Shown piece after piece: positions 1 through 20,960 of a DNA stretch of 64,000 bases. The translations under genes and the position numbers were made by a program. The notes below the pieces were generated by a model that was not told where the DNA came from, did no database searches, and saw only the letters and a list, made by a program, of their open reading frames with translations. Position 1 is the first letter of the stretch; every line of letters starts with the position of its first letter. Source of the stretch: Mastacembelus armatus (lineage: Eukaryota; Chordata; Actinopteri; Synbranchiformes; Mastacembelidae); assembly GCF_900324485.2 (NCBI RefSeq), contig NC_046640.1, positions 12,779,357-12,843,356 of the forward strand. The letters are read 5' to 3'.

Positions 1-47
<47 letters not shown>
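1..47. repeat. (AC)n microsatellite
   Basis: An uninterrupted AC dinucleotide run opens the window and continues off its left edge. Confidence 0.97.
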
Positions 48-50
<3 letters not shown>

Positions 51-1516
51 CCGACTGCCACCTTGTGAACATGGTGCACTTTCTGGCACCTCTCCAGAGA
101 TCTGACTAACAGCAGGAGAAAGGTCTCTGTGCGGGAGAATTTTTTTTTTCAGTAAGACTACTATCCACATTTCTATATTTTCTTCTTTTAGATTTATGAA
201 TAAAAGATGAAATATGACAGGAGACATGTAATTTAATACTTAATATTCTACACAATATTCTTAAAAATAATACAACACTTAATATTGGGTATTAGAATAT
301 TAAAAGTGCGAATGCAAGTGCAATGTTTTTATTCTTTTTCATTGTAAGGCATACTTTCTGACTACATTTTATATTGGTCAAAATACTGAGTATCTGATAT
401 TCATTGGCCTTGTAATTCAATAAGAAGTTATACACAGTACTTTAACCTAATTAGCATACAGAAATAAATTCAAATGCAATGATAGACAAGCAGCAAACTA
501 ACCTCGTCAGGCAGAAAAATCACAACTGCTGAAGATCACAACAGAATGAGGTCCAAGCTGCGGAGAAGGGCATTGTGGATTCAAGTGTAGAGTTACAGCA
601 GCAAACATGCCATCAAACCTGGTGGTGAAAGGTGGATAAAACAATCTACAGCTGAAATGATGTAAATGCAGCTCAAAACAGCTGTTAAGGCCAACAAAAT
701 ACTGGGGGTTCAAAAGACAAACAGATCAGAAATAGTGTGACTTCCCTGAAAAGGCTTTTGACATTTGTCAAAAAATATCTGAAAAGCAGTTAAATAGTAC
801 AAGAAATGTAATGTTTTCAAAAACATTTCACTTCATCTATTTTAAATAATCATTCATTTTCTATAGTAACTCATCCATGTATCATTATCCATTCTTACAT
901 CAATCACTGCGTGCAGTCCAGCTTGAGGATCAGCACAGTGCCACAGCAAATGTTTATTTCCCTTAAGAAGTTGTCATCAGTGGTACCACCATGTCACACA
1001 GTGTTAGTCTTCCAGAAAGCCAAATGTACCCACAGCGCCTGGGGCTAAACTGGCGCCATCCACTTCCTGGGCACGGGCAACCATGAACACTCGGGCTCTA
1101 TTTATAACCACTTATTAGAAAAGACTGTTTTTAAATGAGGCTGAAAAGATAAGACAGCAGCAGGAAAAGGGCCATTGTTTGGGAAGTTGCAGCTATTAGT
1201 AAACGTAGTTGTGTAGATGTGTAACAGGAAGAAACCTTTAGGCTGCAATGCCATGTTTGAAATTATTGTGTTAAAAACACATTAGATGATTCTTTCTCCT
1301 CACAGCCTGGAGAGAGGTACTTTTAACAGGAAACGCGGAATTGCAACATAATCAAAAACACATCATCATGATCGACTTCTGCTGAAAAACTGTGCACTGT
1401 CTCTTTAAGAGATGCACAAACATTTACTTCCTGTAGCATTAGCATCAACTAGCACGCCAAGCGGATGGTTTAAATACATAAAAGTATTGTGTAAAGGTTA
1501 CAGGAGTGACAACGTT
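48..1516. other. mpg upstream region, no gene recognised
   Basis: This AT-rich stretch precedes mpg. I find no spliced or unspliced coding signal in it. The short open frames here show no family resemblance. The promoter of mpg must lie in its right part, but no TATA box or CpG-dense core is obvious. Confidence 0.5.
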
Positions 1517-2818
1517 ATGGCAGGGAGAAAAAGAAAGATGCGAACAGCGACAGTAGCCCCACCTGAACAAGTAGTAGCGTTAAATAAACATAAAAACAGG
1601 ACGGACTTTCTAAAGGTCTCACCTGCAGAACATTATGAAAGCACAGAGACGGATCACAGTCAGTATTTCGTCCAATATGACCCGCAGGACAGACTGGGGC
1701 AGGATTTTTTCAACCAGCCTTGCATTCATTTGGCTAAAGCATTCCTTGGCAAGGTAATGCACACATCTTTAGCAATGCAATGTTCCTTGGGACCTATGCA
1801 ACAAATTGTTTAAATATATCCCCACACCCTTCAAATGTCTGGATTTGGCAGATCGAGCATTTGAAACCATTAGATCCTCAGTAGGATATTGACTTGCTGC
1901 TACTCATCAATTATATGACTAATCATAACAAGACATAGCGTGTGTGCTTTCTTTTCCCTGCAGGTGTTGGTCCGCAGGTGTGCAGATGGCACTGAGCTGA
2001 GAGGGAGGATAGTGGAAACTGAAGCCTACCTTGGAGGGGAGGACCAAGCTTCACACTCTGCAGGAGGCAAACGCACAAAGAGGAACGCAGCCATGTTCAT
2101 GAAGCCAGGCACCATCTATGTGTATTTGATCTACGGCATCAACCTCTGTATGAATGTGTCAAGTGAAGGTAAAAGCTTTACCCACTAAAGATGACACCTA
2201 GATCATGTTGTGTTATTTATGATAGCTATGTCAGCCTTGAGATACATACCAACATAAGAAATATTATAAAGCCTTTTTTGATTTAATGTGTTTGTCATTA
2301 ATGCAACATTACAACTATAAAGTGGTTTGTGCATTCCATCATCAGTGTGTAGAGGGCAAAAGGAAGGAGACAGAGTGGAGCCCTGCTGATTGATGCATAT
2401 TGTATGGGGTTTTTCCACAGGGGAGGGTGCTGCTGTGCTGCTGCGCTCCCTCGAACCCCTGGAGGGTTTGGCTGTCATGAGGCAGCTGAGGGCAGCTAGA
2501 CGCAAAGAGGGAGCCCAACCACTGAAGGACAAAGAGCTCTGCAATGGGCCTTCAAAGCTGTGCCAGGCTTTAAATATACCCCGCTCTTTTGACCGCAGAG
2601 ACCTAGTCTCAGATCCAGAGGTGTGGCTGGAGAGGGATCCCAACACAAGTCCAATAGGACCCCAAGACATTGTATCAGCACCACGAATTGGGATTGAGTC
2701 CCACGGGGACTGGGCCAATAAGCCGTGGCGTTTTTATCTTAGTGGGCACACATGTGTTAGTGTAGTGAATAGAGAGGCAGAAAAGCTGTCTCTGTCTGGA
2801 AATGTAGTAAATGGTTAA
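1517..2818 (+). CDS. mpg: N-methylpurine (3-methyladenine) DNA glycosylase, 3 coding exons
   Basis: This is the base-excision-repair enzyme that removes alkylated and deaminated purines from DNA in the nucleus. Coding exons are 1517-1753, 1964-2168 and 2421-2818, with GT/AG junctions and compatible phases, giving 279 residues, close to the mammalian length. The start at 1517 gives MAGRKRK, a basic N-terminus; an in-frame ATG at 1412 would add 35 residues of no evident conservation. The catalytic core is clear: [14 protein letters not shown] contains the active-site Glu, [15 protein letters not shown] contains the Tyr that intercalates into DNA, and [13 protein letters not shown] follows in exon 3. 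It lies tail to tail with nprl3, with an AATAAA near 3229. The mpg-nprl3 pair marks the left border of the globin MN cluster in fish and the globin-side flank of the mammalian alpha locus. Confidence 0.95.
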
Positions 2819-3745
2819 TGTTGCTCAGATGAAACAGTCTGAGGACTGCACAATGTCAAAAAGAATTAATAGGACTATTCATTCAACTACTTTTCAACTA
2901 CTTGAATGAATACTACCAGCTGTTCCCTTTGTGAACCTCATCGTTGCATTACTGGAATACACTACTTATACATAGGAGAAATGAAATTATTCATATTATT
3001 AAAAAAATTATTCATTTTTGAAGTATTTTCTTTTTAGGTCTTAGAAAGTCAAATTCATATAAATCTCAACAACTGATACAAAGTTGTACTGGAAAGTAAC
3101 AGACTTTGAGGCAGCTGAAATACAACTAAATTTTTCAGTGACTGCATTAAAAAAAACAAACAAATCACTTACGAAATGTCCCTTTACTCACATGGGTGTC
3201 TTTTGTTCAGTTCTTCCATCTGTTTTAAAATAAACATTCATACTTGGGAAATTCTCCTCTCAATGACTCAGTGATTTCACAGATGTCTGGAACGCTCTAC
3301 TTCCCTCAAAGCAAAAACAGCCTGTGTGATGTTTAAAGTCTTCCCATTCTTGCCGACTTTCACTCTCTACCACTGGGACTCCTGAGGAGAGGTAGCTGGA
3401 GGTCTGGAATGATCATTACTCACTGTGCCCCTCTGTGGGCAGTACAGATGATCTAGGACATCTTGGAGAGAGGAATATGAAGATGAACTACCTTTACCGC
3501 AATCGTTCTAATATTTAGAGCAAACACTGGAATTGTTTGTGTTATGTAGAAAATAATTTAATTTTGTAAACAAACATTTGGCTCAAAGCACTTTCCACAT
3601 CTTGAAAATATGCACAAAAAAACAATTATTGTGTCAGTTCATTTCAGAACATCACTGAGCAAAAGCACTTAGCTGTGAGAACAGCAGGCTGTTAACAGCT
3701 CTCAAACTGACACCCTTGGTGACAGCTGATATCTTCTCTGTGCCA
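2819..3745. other. mpg-nprl3 tail-to-tail interval
   Basis: This interval holds the 3' UTRs of both convergent genes. The AATAAA near 3229 fits mpg. No other gene is seen. Confidence 0.6.
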
Positions 3746-12242
<8,497 letters not shown>

Positions 12243-13605
12243 GTTAGCATAACAGCTAACTTTACGTCAACTGCGACGACAGTAAACTCGGTCGCCACGT
12301 GCACCCGCGGTCACTGGACGGTAGCGTGTTGCAGGTGAAGCTGTTATTGATGTTTTCCATACACAAACAACAGCCCTAAAAAAATTAAACACTAATTCCT
12401 TGTAGGTTTTAGGTATGCCTGTAAAGTCCCCCTTACTGCTGTGATTGTTGTGTGTTACGTTGAAAAACGGTCGACTGGAACAGAGGACCCGACTATATGT
12501 TCCCCCGTCACATTTTGTCCACTAGACGGCGCGTTAGGCAGGTTGTGAGACTCTCCGGTCGCTTTGCTTTGTAGATAAGATTTAGGCTTTGGAAAACGAA
12601 GATAACACCTCAGATTTATTTCTAAATCCCCATATCAGTCTACTAGAGATCTAACAAGAACCAGGAGCATTACTGAGCACATCACTGCTGTTTTTAAATT
12701 TTTACAGTTACCTACAAAATGGATCCGCTACTGTTAGTTTACTCATATGGTAGATTTATTTATCTCCTTGAATGATATGAACTCAGCAGGAGTCTTAGAG
12801 GCTTTAGGAAATAGTCAGCTAGAAACTGGAGTCAGAACCACGAAGTTGCTGTTGTCTACCATGGATAGACTCAGCTTTCTGCTGACCCTTTCTTACCAAT
12901 TACTGCACTATAAGTGGCTGTGTTTCTGTTCTGTTGGTCTGGTCTGTTTTATATTTTCCTTTTGTATATTTGATTCTGTTTCAAATTTTTAAAATCTCTT
13001 AATTGAGGTTATTCTGTATTTAATGGTTTTCTTTACTGGTGTAAATTAAAGCACCGTTGTAGCTGGCAGTTCAGCCGTCGTCCTTATGACGATAGAAGTA
13101 TTTTGATCCACTGTTATAATATTTTCAGATGACCGCACCCATTTATATTAAATTGCATGTCTCTAGAAGGACCGGTAAACATATTCGCTCTGCCAAAGAA
13201 AATTTATAGAAAAATACAAAATATTTTTTATTTACCACAGATCCACTCAATCGTGAGCTTCTTCTCCAATTAGGGTCAACCCAAGACTCTTAAATCACAG
13301 CATTCAAAGAATGAAGCCTAATATTCAGAATATTTTCCCTGATCTTGAAATGGGAATGTGCTCACTGTCAGGATTGAGATTATGAAGTTTAGTGTCAAGA
13401 GTGACAAATCTCATTATGATGATATATAGTAAACTACCTGAACAGGAAACCAGATTACCCGGTGACATTAAAACACACTGAGAAGATAAGTAAATATCCA
13501 AACTTATACAAATGATCACACTGAGAGATGTGTTTTAGTTTTATTTGCTGCGCTTTGGAAACATTGGTAGGACAGCTCGTCATTTGAATATGGTCTGCCT
13601 CTCCT
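12243..13605. other. nprl3 promoter and spacer to the globins
   Basis: The left part holds the nprl3 5' UTR and promoter; the base composition around 12240-12310 is locally GC-richer with several CG dinucleotides. The right part is the 3' flank of the first beta gene. A motif at 13126-13144 (agatgaccgcacccattta) recurs near 26562 beside beta-c, marking shared ancestry of the two flanks. Confidence 0.55.
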
Positions 13606-14330
13606 TCAGTGGTACTGTTTGCCCAGGGCAGAGGTGACCACAGCCAGGAACTTCTGGAAGGCCTCCTGAACATCAGCGGTGAAGACGGAGGGGCCGAACT
13701 TGGCAGCCACACAGATGGTGATACATTCAGCAAGAAGCTTAAATGTAGAAAATCAAAAGGTTGCATTAAGGAAACTACAGTCAATAGATGCGTAATTGAA
13801 GAAATGATGGTGCGTCAGGCGGTAACGTACCCTGAAGTTATCAGGATCCACATGGAGCTTCTCAGAGTGCATCACGCTCAGATCGGCGTAAGCGTTCTTG
13901 ATGTCGTCCATGTTCTTCACAGCCTTTTCCAACCCACCCATCACCGTCTTGCCATGCTTGGCCACTTTAGGGTTTCCCAGGATGGCGGCATCGGTGGACA
14001 GGTCCCCAAATGCTGCGAAGTGTCTCTGAGTCCATGGATACACAATCAGAAGTCTGGAAAGACACAATCGACGAGAAATTAAACACCTAAAAATTTTTTC
14101 TGAAGAAAAGGGCTAAAAAAAATAAAACAATGAGTTTGTGGTGAATAACATTTGTTGTTACCCAGTGTGTAACAATCACCTGTTTCATAAACTCGTATCT
14201 CTAAATGGACTAGATAAATAATTAAATTGACGAGTTACCTGGTAAGAGCCTGGGGTCCAATTTCACCCACGTCGACCTTTCCCCACACATTGGTGACGGC
14301 GCTGCGCTCAGCATCTGTCCACTTTACCAT
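13606..14330 (-). CDS. beta-type globin, beta-a (embryonic/larval-like)
   Basis: This is an oxygen-binding beta chain of the haemoglobin tetramer in red cells. Exons are 14239-14330, 13831-14053 and 13606-13737, with introns at the standard globin positions (after codon 30 in phase 2 and after codon 104 in phase 0). The product is 148 residues with Met: MVKWTDAER start, [12 protein letters not shown], distal His in AKHGK, proximal His in [14 protein letters not shown], and a GKQYH end with the Bohr His. F9 is Ser, a feature of Root-effect fish chains. A CCAAT box (attgg at 14456-14460) lies upstream and AATAAA is at 13540-13545. It is head to head with alpha-a, 1.15 kb away, and is about 90% identical in protein to beta-c. 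The embryonic/larval label is inferred from resemblance and position. Confidence 0.95.
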
Positions 14331-15481
14331 GTTGACGACGTTAAGGTTTTTACGAGGTTTAAAACAAATCTCTGATCACAAACCTTTAGCAAAGTCTAGT
14401 CCTGTGGGTTTTATTGATTATTTAATGCCACACCTCTCAGCCCTGGAAGCATCTGATTGGACCAAAGGCGATGAGCTGTTGGGCTGTTGCCTGCAACGAG
14501 TTAGATAGGATCTTACCAGAAAATTACAGATAAGAATAAATTGAAAACATGACTGGTAAATTATTATGCGATTTAATGTAATTTTAATATAATATAGCTG
14601 TAAGCAAAACTGAAAATTAATTTGATATTATGCTTTCCAGCTTCATTTGAAGTTTTTGCATCAGTTCCTACAAGTCCATTTATTCAGTTTATATATGAAT
14701 ACAATAACATAACTATTACATAATATTTAGACATGGTATTGTAAAATCTTGTTTGTTCTCTCAGTGGGATTTAGCGTCCTTTATACACAGAAATATATCA
14801 TTGTGCTTATGGGTTGCAAGAATGAAACACCTTATAAAACCATTTAATGACTTAAATTTCCATCCCCAGTTCTGTGCCTCTGTGAGACCTCGTCTCATGG
14901 TTTATTTTCAATTTATTGCAAATGTACCTCGCTGTGACACGATTTGCACGTTGTTAGTATTTTCATGACCAATTTCTGGGTTGTGTCGTTATATTATTTT
15001 CTATGTGAGAGACTGGACATTGTTTTATGAAATGTTTGGATCATTTTACCGACAAAACATTTCCGATTAAAGATTGTGCTCATCAAACCTATGGAAATTG
15101 TATTTTTATTTATTTATTTTTAAAATTGTAGGCTATGATTTGTTTTCTGGAATTATAACTTATCCAAGTCTGTCTTTCTGATTGTATATTTCAACATATG
15201 TTGATTATATTATTATTTAGTATATCATCAAACGTGACATTTTAAAAAATATGTTTAAAAAAAAAGACTGTCAGATGTCAGAACAGGGAGTGGTTACTTT
15301 TATCTCCAAAACTGTCTTGGAAATTTTTGGCAATTTCTTTCATGAAGGTGGGGTTTAGATTTGATAATGGGGTGTGGTGCAATTCGGTTTGATATAAAAA
15401 AGACCGTTACAAATCAACTTTACCAGCATCTTCATAGCAGAATATTTTCCTCCAGTTTGGACAACTTGGACAAAGGCAGAC
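14331..15481. promoter_or_regulatory. bidirectional beta-a/alpha-a promoter interval
   Basis: The two divergent globin genes share this 1.15-kb interval. On the beta side there is a CCAAT box at 14456-14460 and CACC-type sequence near 14430. On the alpha side there is TATAAAAA at 15393-15400, preceded by GATAA and a ggtgtgg CACC element at about 15362-15380. The middle is AT-rich without recognised features. Confidence 0.7.
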
Positions 15482-16197
15482 ATGAGTGTCAGTGGAAAAG
15501 ACAAGGCCGTGGTGAAGGCTTTCTGGGAGAAAGCAGGCCCAAAGTCCGCCGAGATTGGCGCTGAAGCTCTGTCCAGGTATGTTTAATATTTTGTCATTGC
15601 AGAAAATTTGCCTGTGCATTGAATTTCGTTATTAATTTTTTTTTCATCCACGGTTCACAGGATGCTGACTGTATACCCGCAGACCAAGACTTACTTCTCT
15701 CACTGGTCTGACCTGACTCCCGGCTCTGCACAAGTGAGAAAGCATGGTGCAACCATCATGTCAGCCGTTGGAGATGCCGTCGCAAGGATTGATGAACTTG
15801 TGCCTGCTCTGGCAAACCTGAGCGAGCTGCATGCCTTCAAGCTCAGAGTGGACCCTGCCAACTTCAGGGTAAGCTATTCTATATATAGTACCTATAGCTG
15901 TTATAGACTAAACCAAACGCACACCATGTCATCATTACTCGAACAGATAAGATGTTGCCAAATATTTTACATGTTTTCTATACCAACGTTAAAATGGGAT
16001 TTTAGTCTGTCCTTATATAATTCTGTGTTACTGATCTGAATTCATTTGTGTTTCTTGGACAACCGCAGATCCTCAACCACAACATCCTCGTGGTTCTGGG
16101 CATGCTCTTCCCCAATGACTTTACTGCAGAGGTCCACGTCTCCGTTGACAAGTTCCTGCAGAACCTGGCTTGGGGTCTGTCTGATAAATACCGCTAA
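15482..16197 (+). CDS. alpha-type globin, alpha-a (embryonic-like)
   Basis: Exons are 15482-15576, 15661-15868 and 16069-16197, with standard alpha intron positions; 143 residues with Met. The product starts [17 protein letters not shown] and ends GLSDKYR. The distal His is in RKHGAT and the proximal His in SELHAFKL. Exon 2 ends NFR where most other alphas here end NFK. AATAAA is at 16279-16284. It pairs head to head with beta-a and is closest to alpha-c (shared [12 protein letters not shown] and [12 protein letters not shown] in exon 3), whereas alpha-b and the array alphas have ALDKFL in the same place. An embryonic or larval role is an inference. Confidence 0.95.
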
Positions 16198-16284
16198 GCC
16201 TGAGCAATTTTGGAGCATCGATTGCTAACATGTCGTCCACAACAAGGTCAACATCCCTTTAAAACAAAAGGGCTTGAGAATAAA

Positions 16285-17480
16285 TAAAATAAATATGAGA
16301 AATCCGAGTGTGTCTCTCCTTCTTTAAAAATGAAAACTTGGATGATTATTGTGAAATATTATTCCTTTAATGGTAATCGAATAAATAATAATAATAATAC
16401 TAAAATGTTGACTGAAACCTTTGGTGACACAAATGAATTATGTTGGTAGATTGAGAAGATAGCTCATTAATCATTGCAGACTACTTGTCAGGTTGTGGTC
16501 ATATTTAACTTTTAATAAATTGCCTACACTCAAATAAAGTGTAGCTTACACTTTTCACTGTTTCACTTTGTAAAATGGTTTGGCTCACAAATAAAATATC
16601 ATTAATCACGTGACCTTGGATAACGATCTGTTTCACCTATGTGTCAAACTGTGTTGCACATAGCGCCCCCTGTGGTAGTTATGGTTAGGACAAGGTTAAA
16701 CTCAGTTTATGGTAGAAACGGATCCTGACGAGGGGACAACCACAGCGTTGTATTCCACTGGGCGTGTTTTGTAGTGGAAATGGGTTGCACCTCTGCCAGA
16801 GGGACCTACTTGGCAGATTAGGCATGAAATGAAGGCAGGAAGCAATGCAATATTACATCCTGCTGCTTCTTCTGGAGGAGTCCATTAATTCTAACCCCGT
16901 AAACTGAATGGGCATGGTCTGCAGGCTGCAGCCGGACCCTTGTCCAGTCAGTGTCCGGATTTGTAGGAGCGCCTCCTACTGAATTAATGACGATACTGGT
17001 TTTATTTGTAGTAGCCTACGTCACAATTTATGTAGGTCCACTTCTTTTTCAACTTCATCATCTATTGCTAACAGACAGTGAACACAAACACCTCACATAG
17101 ATTGGTGCTTATACTATACAAAATACTGTGAAATCGAAAGCTGCTATTATTTCAAAACAGAACACTGTAGCTGGTACAGCCTATATTGTAAAAATAATTG
17201 ACCTGGTAAAAAAGTATTTAAAATGCAGTTATGTTTGTTTTGTAACCAAATATTGGAAGTATCTTTAACCTGCCTCCCTGATACTCTTTTGACTGCACAT
17301 ATATATCTTTATTTCTGATCATGGCAGACAAACTGCTTGATGTAATGACAGAAGATATGAAGCATGATCCTTTTCATTAGTGTCAGACAGGCTACAAACA
17401 GTGCAGATGTGTCCTGTCATTCTGCAGTCCTGCAAAGCAGTAGTAGACAGTAGACAGCCCAATGTCCAGTCGCATGTAGC
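16285..17480. other. spacer between alpha-a and psi-beta-1
   Basis: No gene is recognised in this 1.2 kb. No traces of beta exon 1 or 2 could be found here, which supports loss of those exons from the relic downstream. Confidence 0.5.
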
Positions 17481-17483
17481 CTA

Positions 17484-17820
17484 TTTGGGAGGAGTGTAAC
17501 TTTTTAAAAAGCTGCACCCGGAGATGACCCACGCACGACATATCTATGAGTAATGTGCAATAAATCAGACTGTTGCATAATCATTTCCAAAACGCCTCAC
17601 TCTTCATGTTGCTGATGTTCACTGGTGCTTGTTGTGTTGCAGCTGCTGGCTGACTGTCTGACAGTGGTGATTGCTGCTCAGCTGGGTGAAGACTTCACTG
17701 CTGATGTCCATGCAGCTTTTCAGAAGTTCCTGGCAGTGGTGGTTTCAGCCCTAAGAAAGCAGTACCACTAGAGAGCTGCAGCAGAAGAGAAGACCATCAC
17801 ATGCTGATTATTTCTTCAGT
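17484..17820 (+). pseudogene. psi-beta-1, deleted beta globin retaining exon 3
   Basis: An intact beta exon 3 (17643-17771) starts [20 protein letters not shown] and ends RKQYH, preceded by about 90 bp that match intron 2 of the array beta genes (ending in ttgttgtgttgcag). Just upstream, 17484-17520 resembles the array beta promoter (TTTAAAA followed by gctgca). Exons 1 and 2 and the intron between them are missing, consistent with one internal deletion joining the 5' region to intron 2. The 3' UTR motif gagaagaccatcacatgctg is kept. As it stands it cannot encode a haem-binding globin because exon 2, with both haem histidines, is absent. Confidence 0.9.
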
Positions 17821-17839
17821 CTTTGTTTTAAACTAATAT

Positions 17840-19198
17840 CAAGTAAAATTTAAAAAAATATATTGAAAAAGTTGTGTTATTGTCTGTGTTTTTAATTGTG
17901 TCAGGACAATATAAGACTGATATTGTAAAATCCTGTCCACAGGCATATTTTCACACACATTTAGATCCTTTCAAAGTGTCAATACCATAATGTAAAAATA
18001 AAATTCAGGTAAGTCCTATTGTACGAATTTTACACAGGTGAAAATATAGTAACTAATATCAGCATAATGAATTTATGTGTGTAAGAATTGTAAACTAATA
18101 GCCACATATTATGCAAAATGTCTAATTTTAGAATGGTATTATGTTTTATTATGTTTTATTATTATTGCATTAGGTAACATTGAACATGCAGAAAGTTGAA
18201 TGTAGGATAAAACGAAATTATAATGTCAAAAGCAAAAAAACCTGCTCGTAATTTAAAAAAATTCAAAATTCATTACAGTTACTTTGATGACTGAACCCTG
18301 ATCTCCTAACTCTCACTGGAACCTGATTCTGGGGTCCACTCTTCCTCACTGTCACTTTTCTCAAGCTGACTGCCCTCACTGTCGGAATGAATGAGTCTGA
18401 CTGCTCGATCAAGTTCCTTACACCCATAAAACATTAGTCCATCCATTTTTTGTAATTGTAGATAGTATATACAGCCAAAAAAAAAAAAAAAAAAGATGGT
18501 GATAACTATACATCCTTGCACATCTCCATCCAAGTGGTCCAAGTGGTACAATGTTGCCCTGAGGCAATGAATGAAAAATGACCATTTTAGTATATAAAGA
18601 CAAAAAGTGTCTTTACTCAATCAAATATGCTTCTTCACATATTCATGCACATAACAGATATTACAAAGTTATTTAAATATAAACATGTTTAAAAAATGAA
18701 ATTTATCTTACCTTCTGCTAGCAGTGTGTCCAAAAAGGATTATTTAAAAAAGTCAAATCCACGCCCACCTCAAATTTCATTGGTCACAAACTTTTAATGC
18801 GATGTTTTACTTTAAAAATAGGTATAGGGGCGGTGTGTGGGCCAAAATAGTGGTTTGTTGCCCGAGGGCAACACGATGTCATCGAGGGATAAATGAACCA
18901 AAGTGGTTGTTATCATTATATTATTAGTATTATTATTATGAGCATTTTACATAATGCTGAACGTGAACATATGTGCATATTTATATTTGCTGTATTAGCC
19001 ATTAAACTTCCCTTGGTTTTATGTGTGAGGATTCTTGTCCTCATCGATAATTAATAGATTAATTAACTTGTTAACTTTGCCTCATAAATTACGTTGCACC
19101 AAAAACGTTCTCCTCTTTGAATGTTTCTAAATAATAGCTGTAGACCTGATCTCAAACTCCTGCACACGAGAAAGCCACTCACAAACAAGCAAGAAGGT
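17840..19198. other. spacer between psi-beta-1 and alpha-b
   Basis: AT-rich sequence with an A-tract near 18478-18495. An acidic Ser/Glu/Asp-rich open frame at 18306-18450 (minus) could be a remnant of a DNA transposon, but no element ends are defined. No globin exon is seen. Confidence 0.4.
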
Positions 19199-19300
19199 TT
19201 TATTGCATTTCATCATTTATTCGTATAATCAGACTGGCAGAGAGTATCCAAGCCCATATGTGCTGAGGTCCGTCATCCTCTCCTGCGCATCTGTGCAGCT

Positions 19301-20788
19301 TTATCGGTATCTCTCAGACAGGCCACGAGCCACGGCGCTCAGGAACTTGTCCAGAGCCACATGGACCTCAGGGGTGAAGTCGGCGGGGAAGTTGATGGCC
19401 AAGGCCACAATGACATTGTGAGCGAAAATCTGTGAAAAAAAAGTGATGACAATTAATTGTCAGCCTCAAACGAATCATTTCTCAATATGTCAATTAAAAG
19501 TTCAGTTGTTTTCATGAAATCTTGACTGAAACAGTTTGCGTCCTAACCGATATGGATCACCGTTGTTCAGCTTCCCACTTCTCTTTATTCTCGGCCTACT
19601 GTGATACTGGGTGCACATAAATCTACTCCTGTGCGTTTAGTGAGCCCTTTACATTCTATTTCCACATCTGGCCGAGTTCAACAAAAACAGATTGTCATTA
19701 GTGAGTATAAACCAATTAGTCCTATTAATTAATTAACTAATTAGAATTAAAGTTATCGATGGGGGATGTCATCGGCTAATTTACGAGTCCTTCTCGACGC
19801 ATGTTCCAGAAGTGAGAGCGCATGAGCTCTCCAGTGCCAGTCTCCCTCAGACAGCTGAAAGATACAAGTTTATCCTATACGGACTTACATTAGCCCATAT
19901 TGAATATGAACTGCAGCAAATGTTTATAGAGAATGGCTGCATTTACATGAAATGCCTATAGGTACATCCATCCATCGTCTATACCCACTTATTATACCCC
20001 AGGGTCACCAGATGGAGCCTATTCCAGCTCTCTTTGGGTGAGAGACAGGGGTACACCCTGGACAGGTCACCAATAGGTATATATATCTAGTTAAAACAAG
20101 GTTAATTTCATCTTCAGCACCATGGACAGTAGACGTTAAAATGCTCTCAACAGCGGGGTCTTGGGAAATGACTGCAGGGTCCTGGGACACATAAGATCAT
20201 TTTGCTGCCTGTTAGCGAATGTTTTTTTCTGCATCAGCTACAAGTCCTGTTCACATGGAGCGGATTTAAGCGTCCTTAGCTGAGTAACCCTCAAAGACAG
20301 TTTGGTTTCAAATCAAAAAGACCAGTTTTAGTAGCTCTGCCACATGTCCATCATCATCCATGACGTCTACCTTGAAGTTAGCAGGGTCCACTCTCAGCGT
20401 GAAGGCATGCAGCTCACTGAGGCTCAGAAGACCCCCAGTCAGGTCGTCGATTTTGGCCACAGCTTCAGTTACTCCTGAGATCACGGTTTTTCCGTGTTTC
20501 TTCACCGGGGCAGAGCCAGGGCTCAGGTCCTTCCAGTGGGAGAAGTAAGTCTTGGTCTGCGGGTACACCACCAGCATCCTGCGTAAAACATGAAAATAGT
20601 GAGTGGGTATTAGCGTGAATGGATAAAAAAAAAAAAAAAAATGACACAAATTTAGAAGCAGGTAACATCGGCCAGTTTTTTGAACATATTTACCTGCCCA
20701 AAGCATCAGCACCGATAGCATCCGCCTTGCCAGACACTTTACCCCAGAAGGCCTTGACTGTGCTCTTGTCACTAGCAGTGAGACTCAT
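19301..20788 (-). CDS. alpha-type globin, alpha-b
   Basis: Exons are 20694-20788, 20371-20578 and 19301-19429; 143 residues with Met. The chain starts [20 protein letters not shown] and ends GLSERYR, with [15 protein letters not shown] and KKHGKT (distal His) and SELHAFTL (proximal His) in exon 2. It is closest to the array alphas (same [15 protein letters not shown] and ALDKFL) but intron 2 is much longer (941 bp) because it contains a retroposon fragment. The TATA box is at 20848-20854, with CACC and AGATAG elements at about 20875-20900, and AATAAA is at 19199-19204. There is no intact beta gene on its head side, unlike the array units; the next gene is the divergent beta-b on the same strand. 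Confidence 0.95.
19965..20074 (-). mobile_element. 3' fragment of a fish retroposon repeat in alpha-b intron 2
   Basis: About 110 bp match, in reverse orientation, the 3' part of the repeat at 22984-23318 (acaggggtacaccctggacaggtcacc and the catccatcc tail complement). The (ATGG)n-type tail suggests mobilisation by an RTE-like LINE; that family assignment is from memory. Confidence 0.7.
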
Positions 20789-20829
20789 CTTGCCTGTTGA
20801 TTTGTTTTGTCGACATTAAATGCCACAAT

Positions 20830-20960
20830 CAGCCCAAAATGCGAGGGATTTATATGTGAAACAGGGCATGGTCACACCCGGGCCACCTCAGAGATAGGCT
20901 GAGCCCCCTTTGGATGGGATCCAGGTGATATGTTGCAGCTTGCATGAGATAAACAAGAAC
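20830..20960 (-). promoter_or_regulatory. alpha-b promoter
   Basis: TATAAAT lies at 20848-20854 (minus). Upstream, the order CACC-like (gtcacaccc), AGATAG (20894-20899) and GAGATAAA (20946-20953) matches the order in the array alpha promoters (for example 32533-32632), so the promoter architecture is shared. Confidence 0.65.

Noticed and set aside
2203-2718. 171-codon minus-strand open frame over mpg exon 3
   Set aside because: It is antisense to a clear mpg exon and has no family resemblance.
3262-3272. ATGACTCAGTG, an AP-1/NF-E2-like site in the mpg-nprl3 spacer
   Set aside because: It is a single half-matching site without nearby GATA or CACC clustering; it is likely chance.
13609-14082. 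Long plus-strand open frame across beta-a, with matching frames across the other minus-strand globins
   Set aside because: These are antisense shadows of exon 2 and exon 3 of the globins. They recur in every copy only because the globin coding strand is conserved.
18306-18620. 104-codon minus-strand open frame with an acidic Ser/Glu tail, possibly the N-terminus of a piggyBac-like transposase
   Set aside because: The frame runs through an A/T homopolymer, has no downstream transposase domain, and no terminal repeats or TTAA duplication could be fixed.
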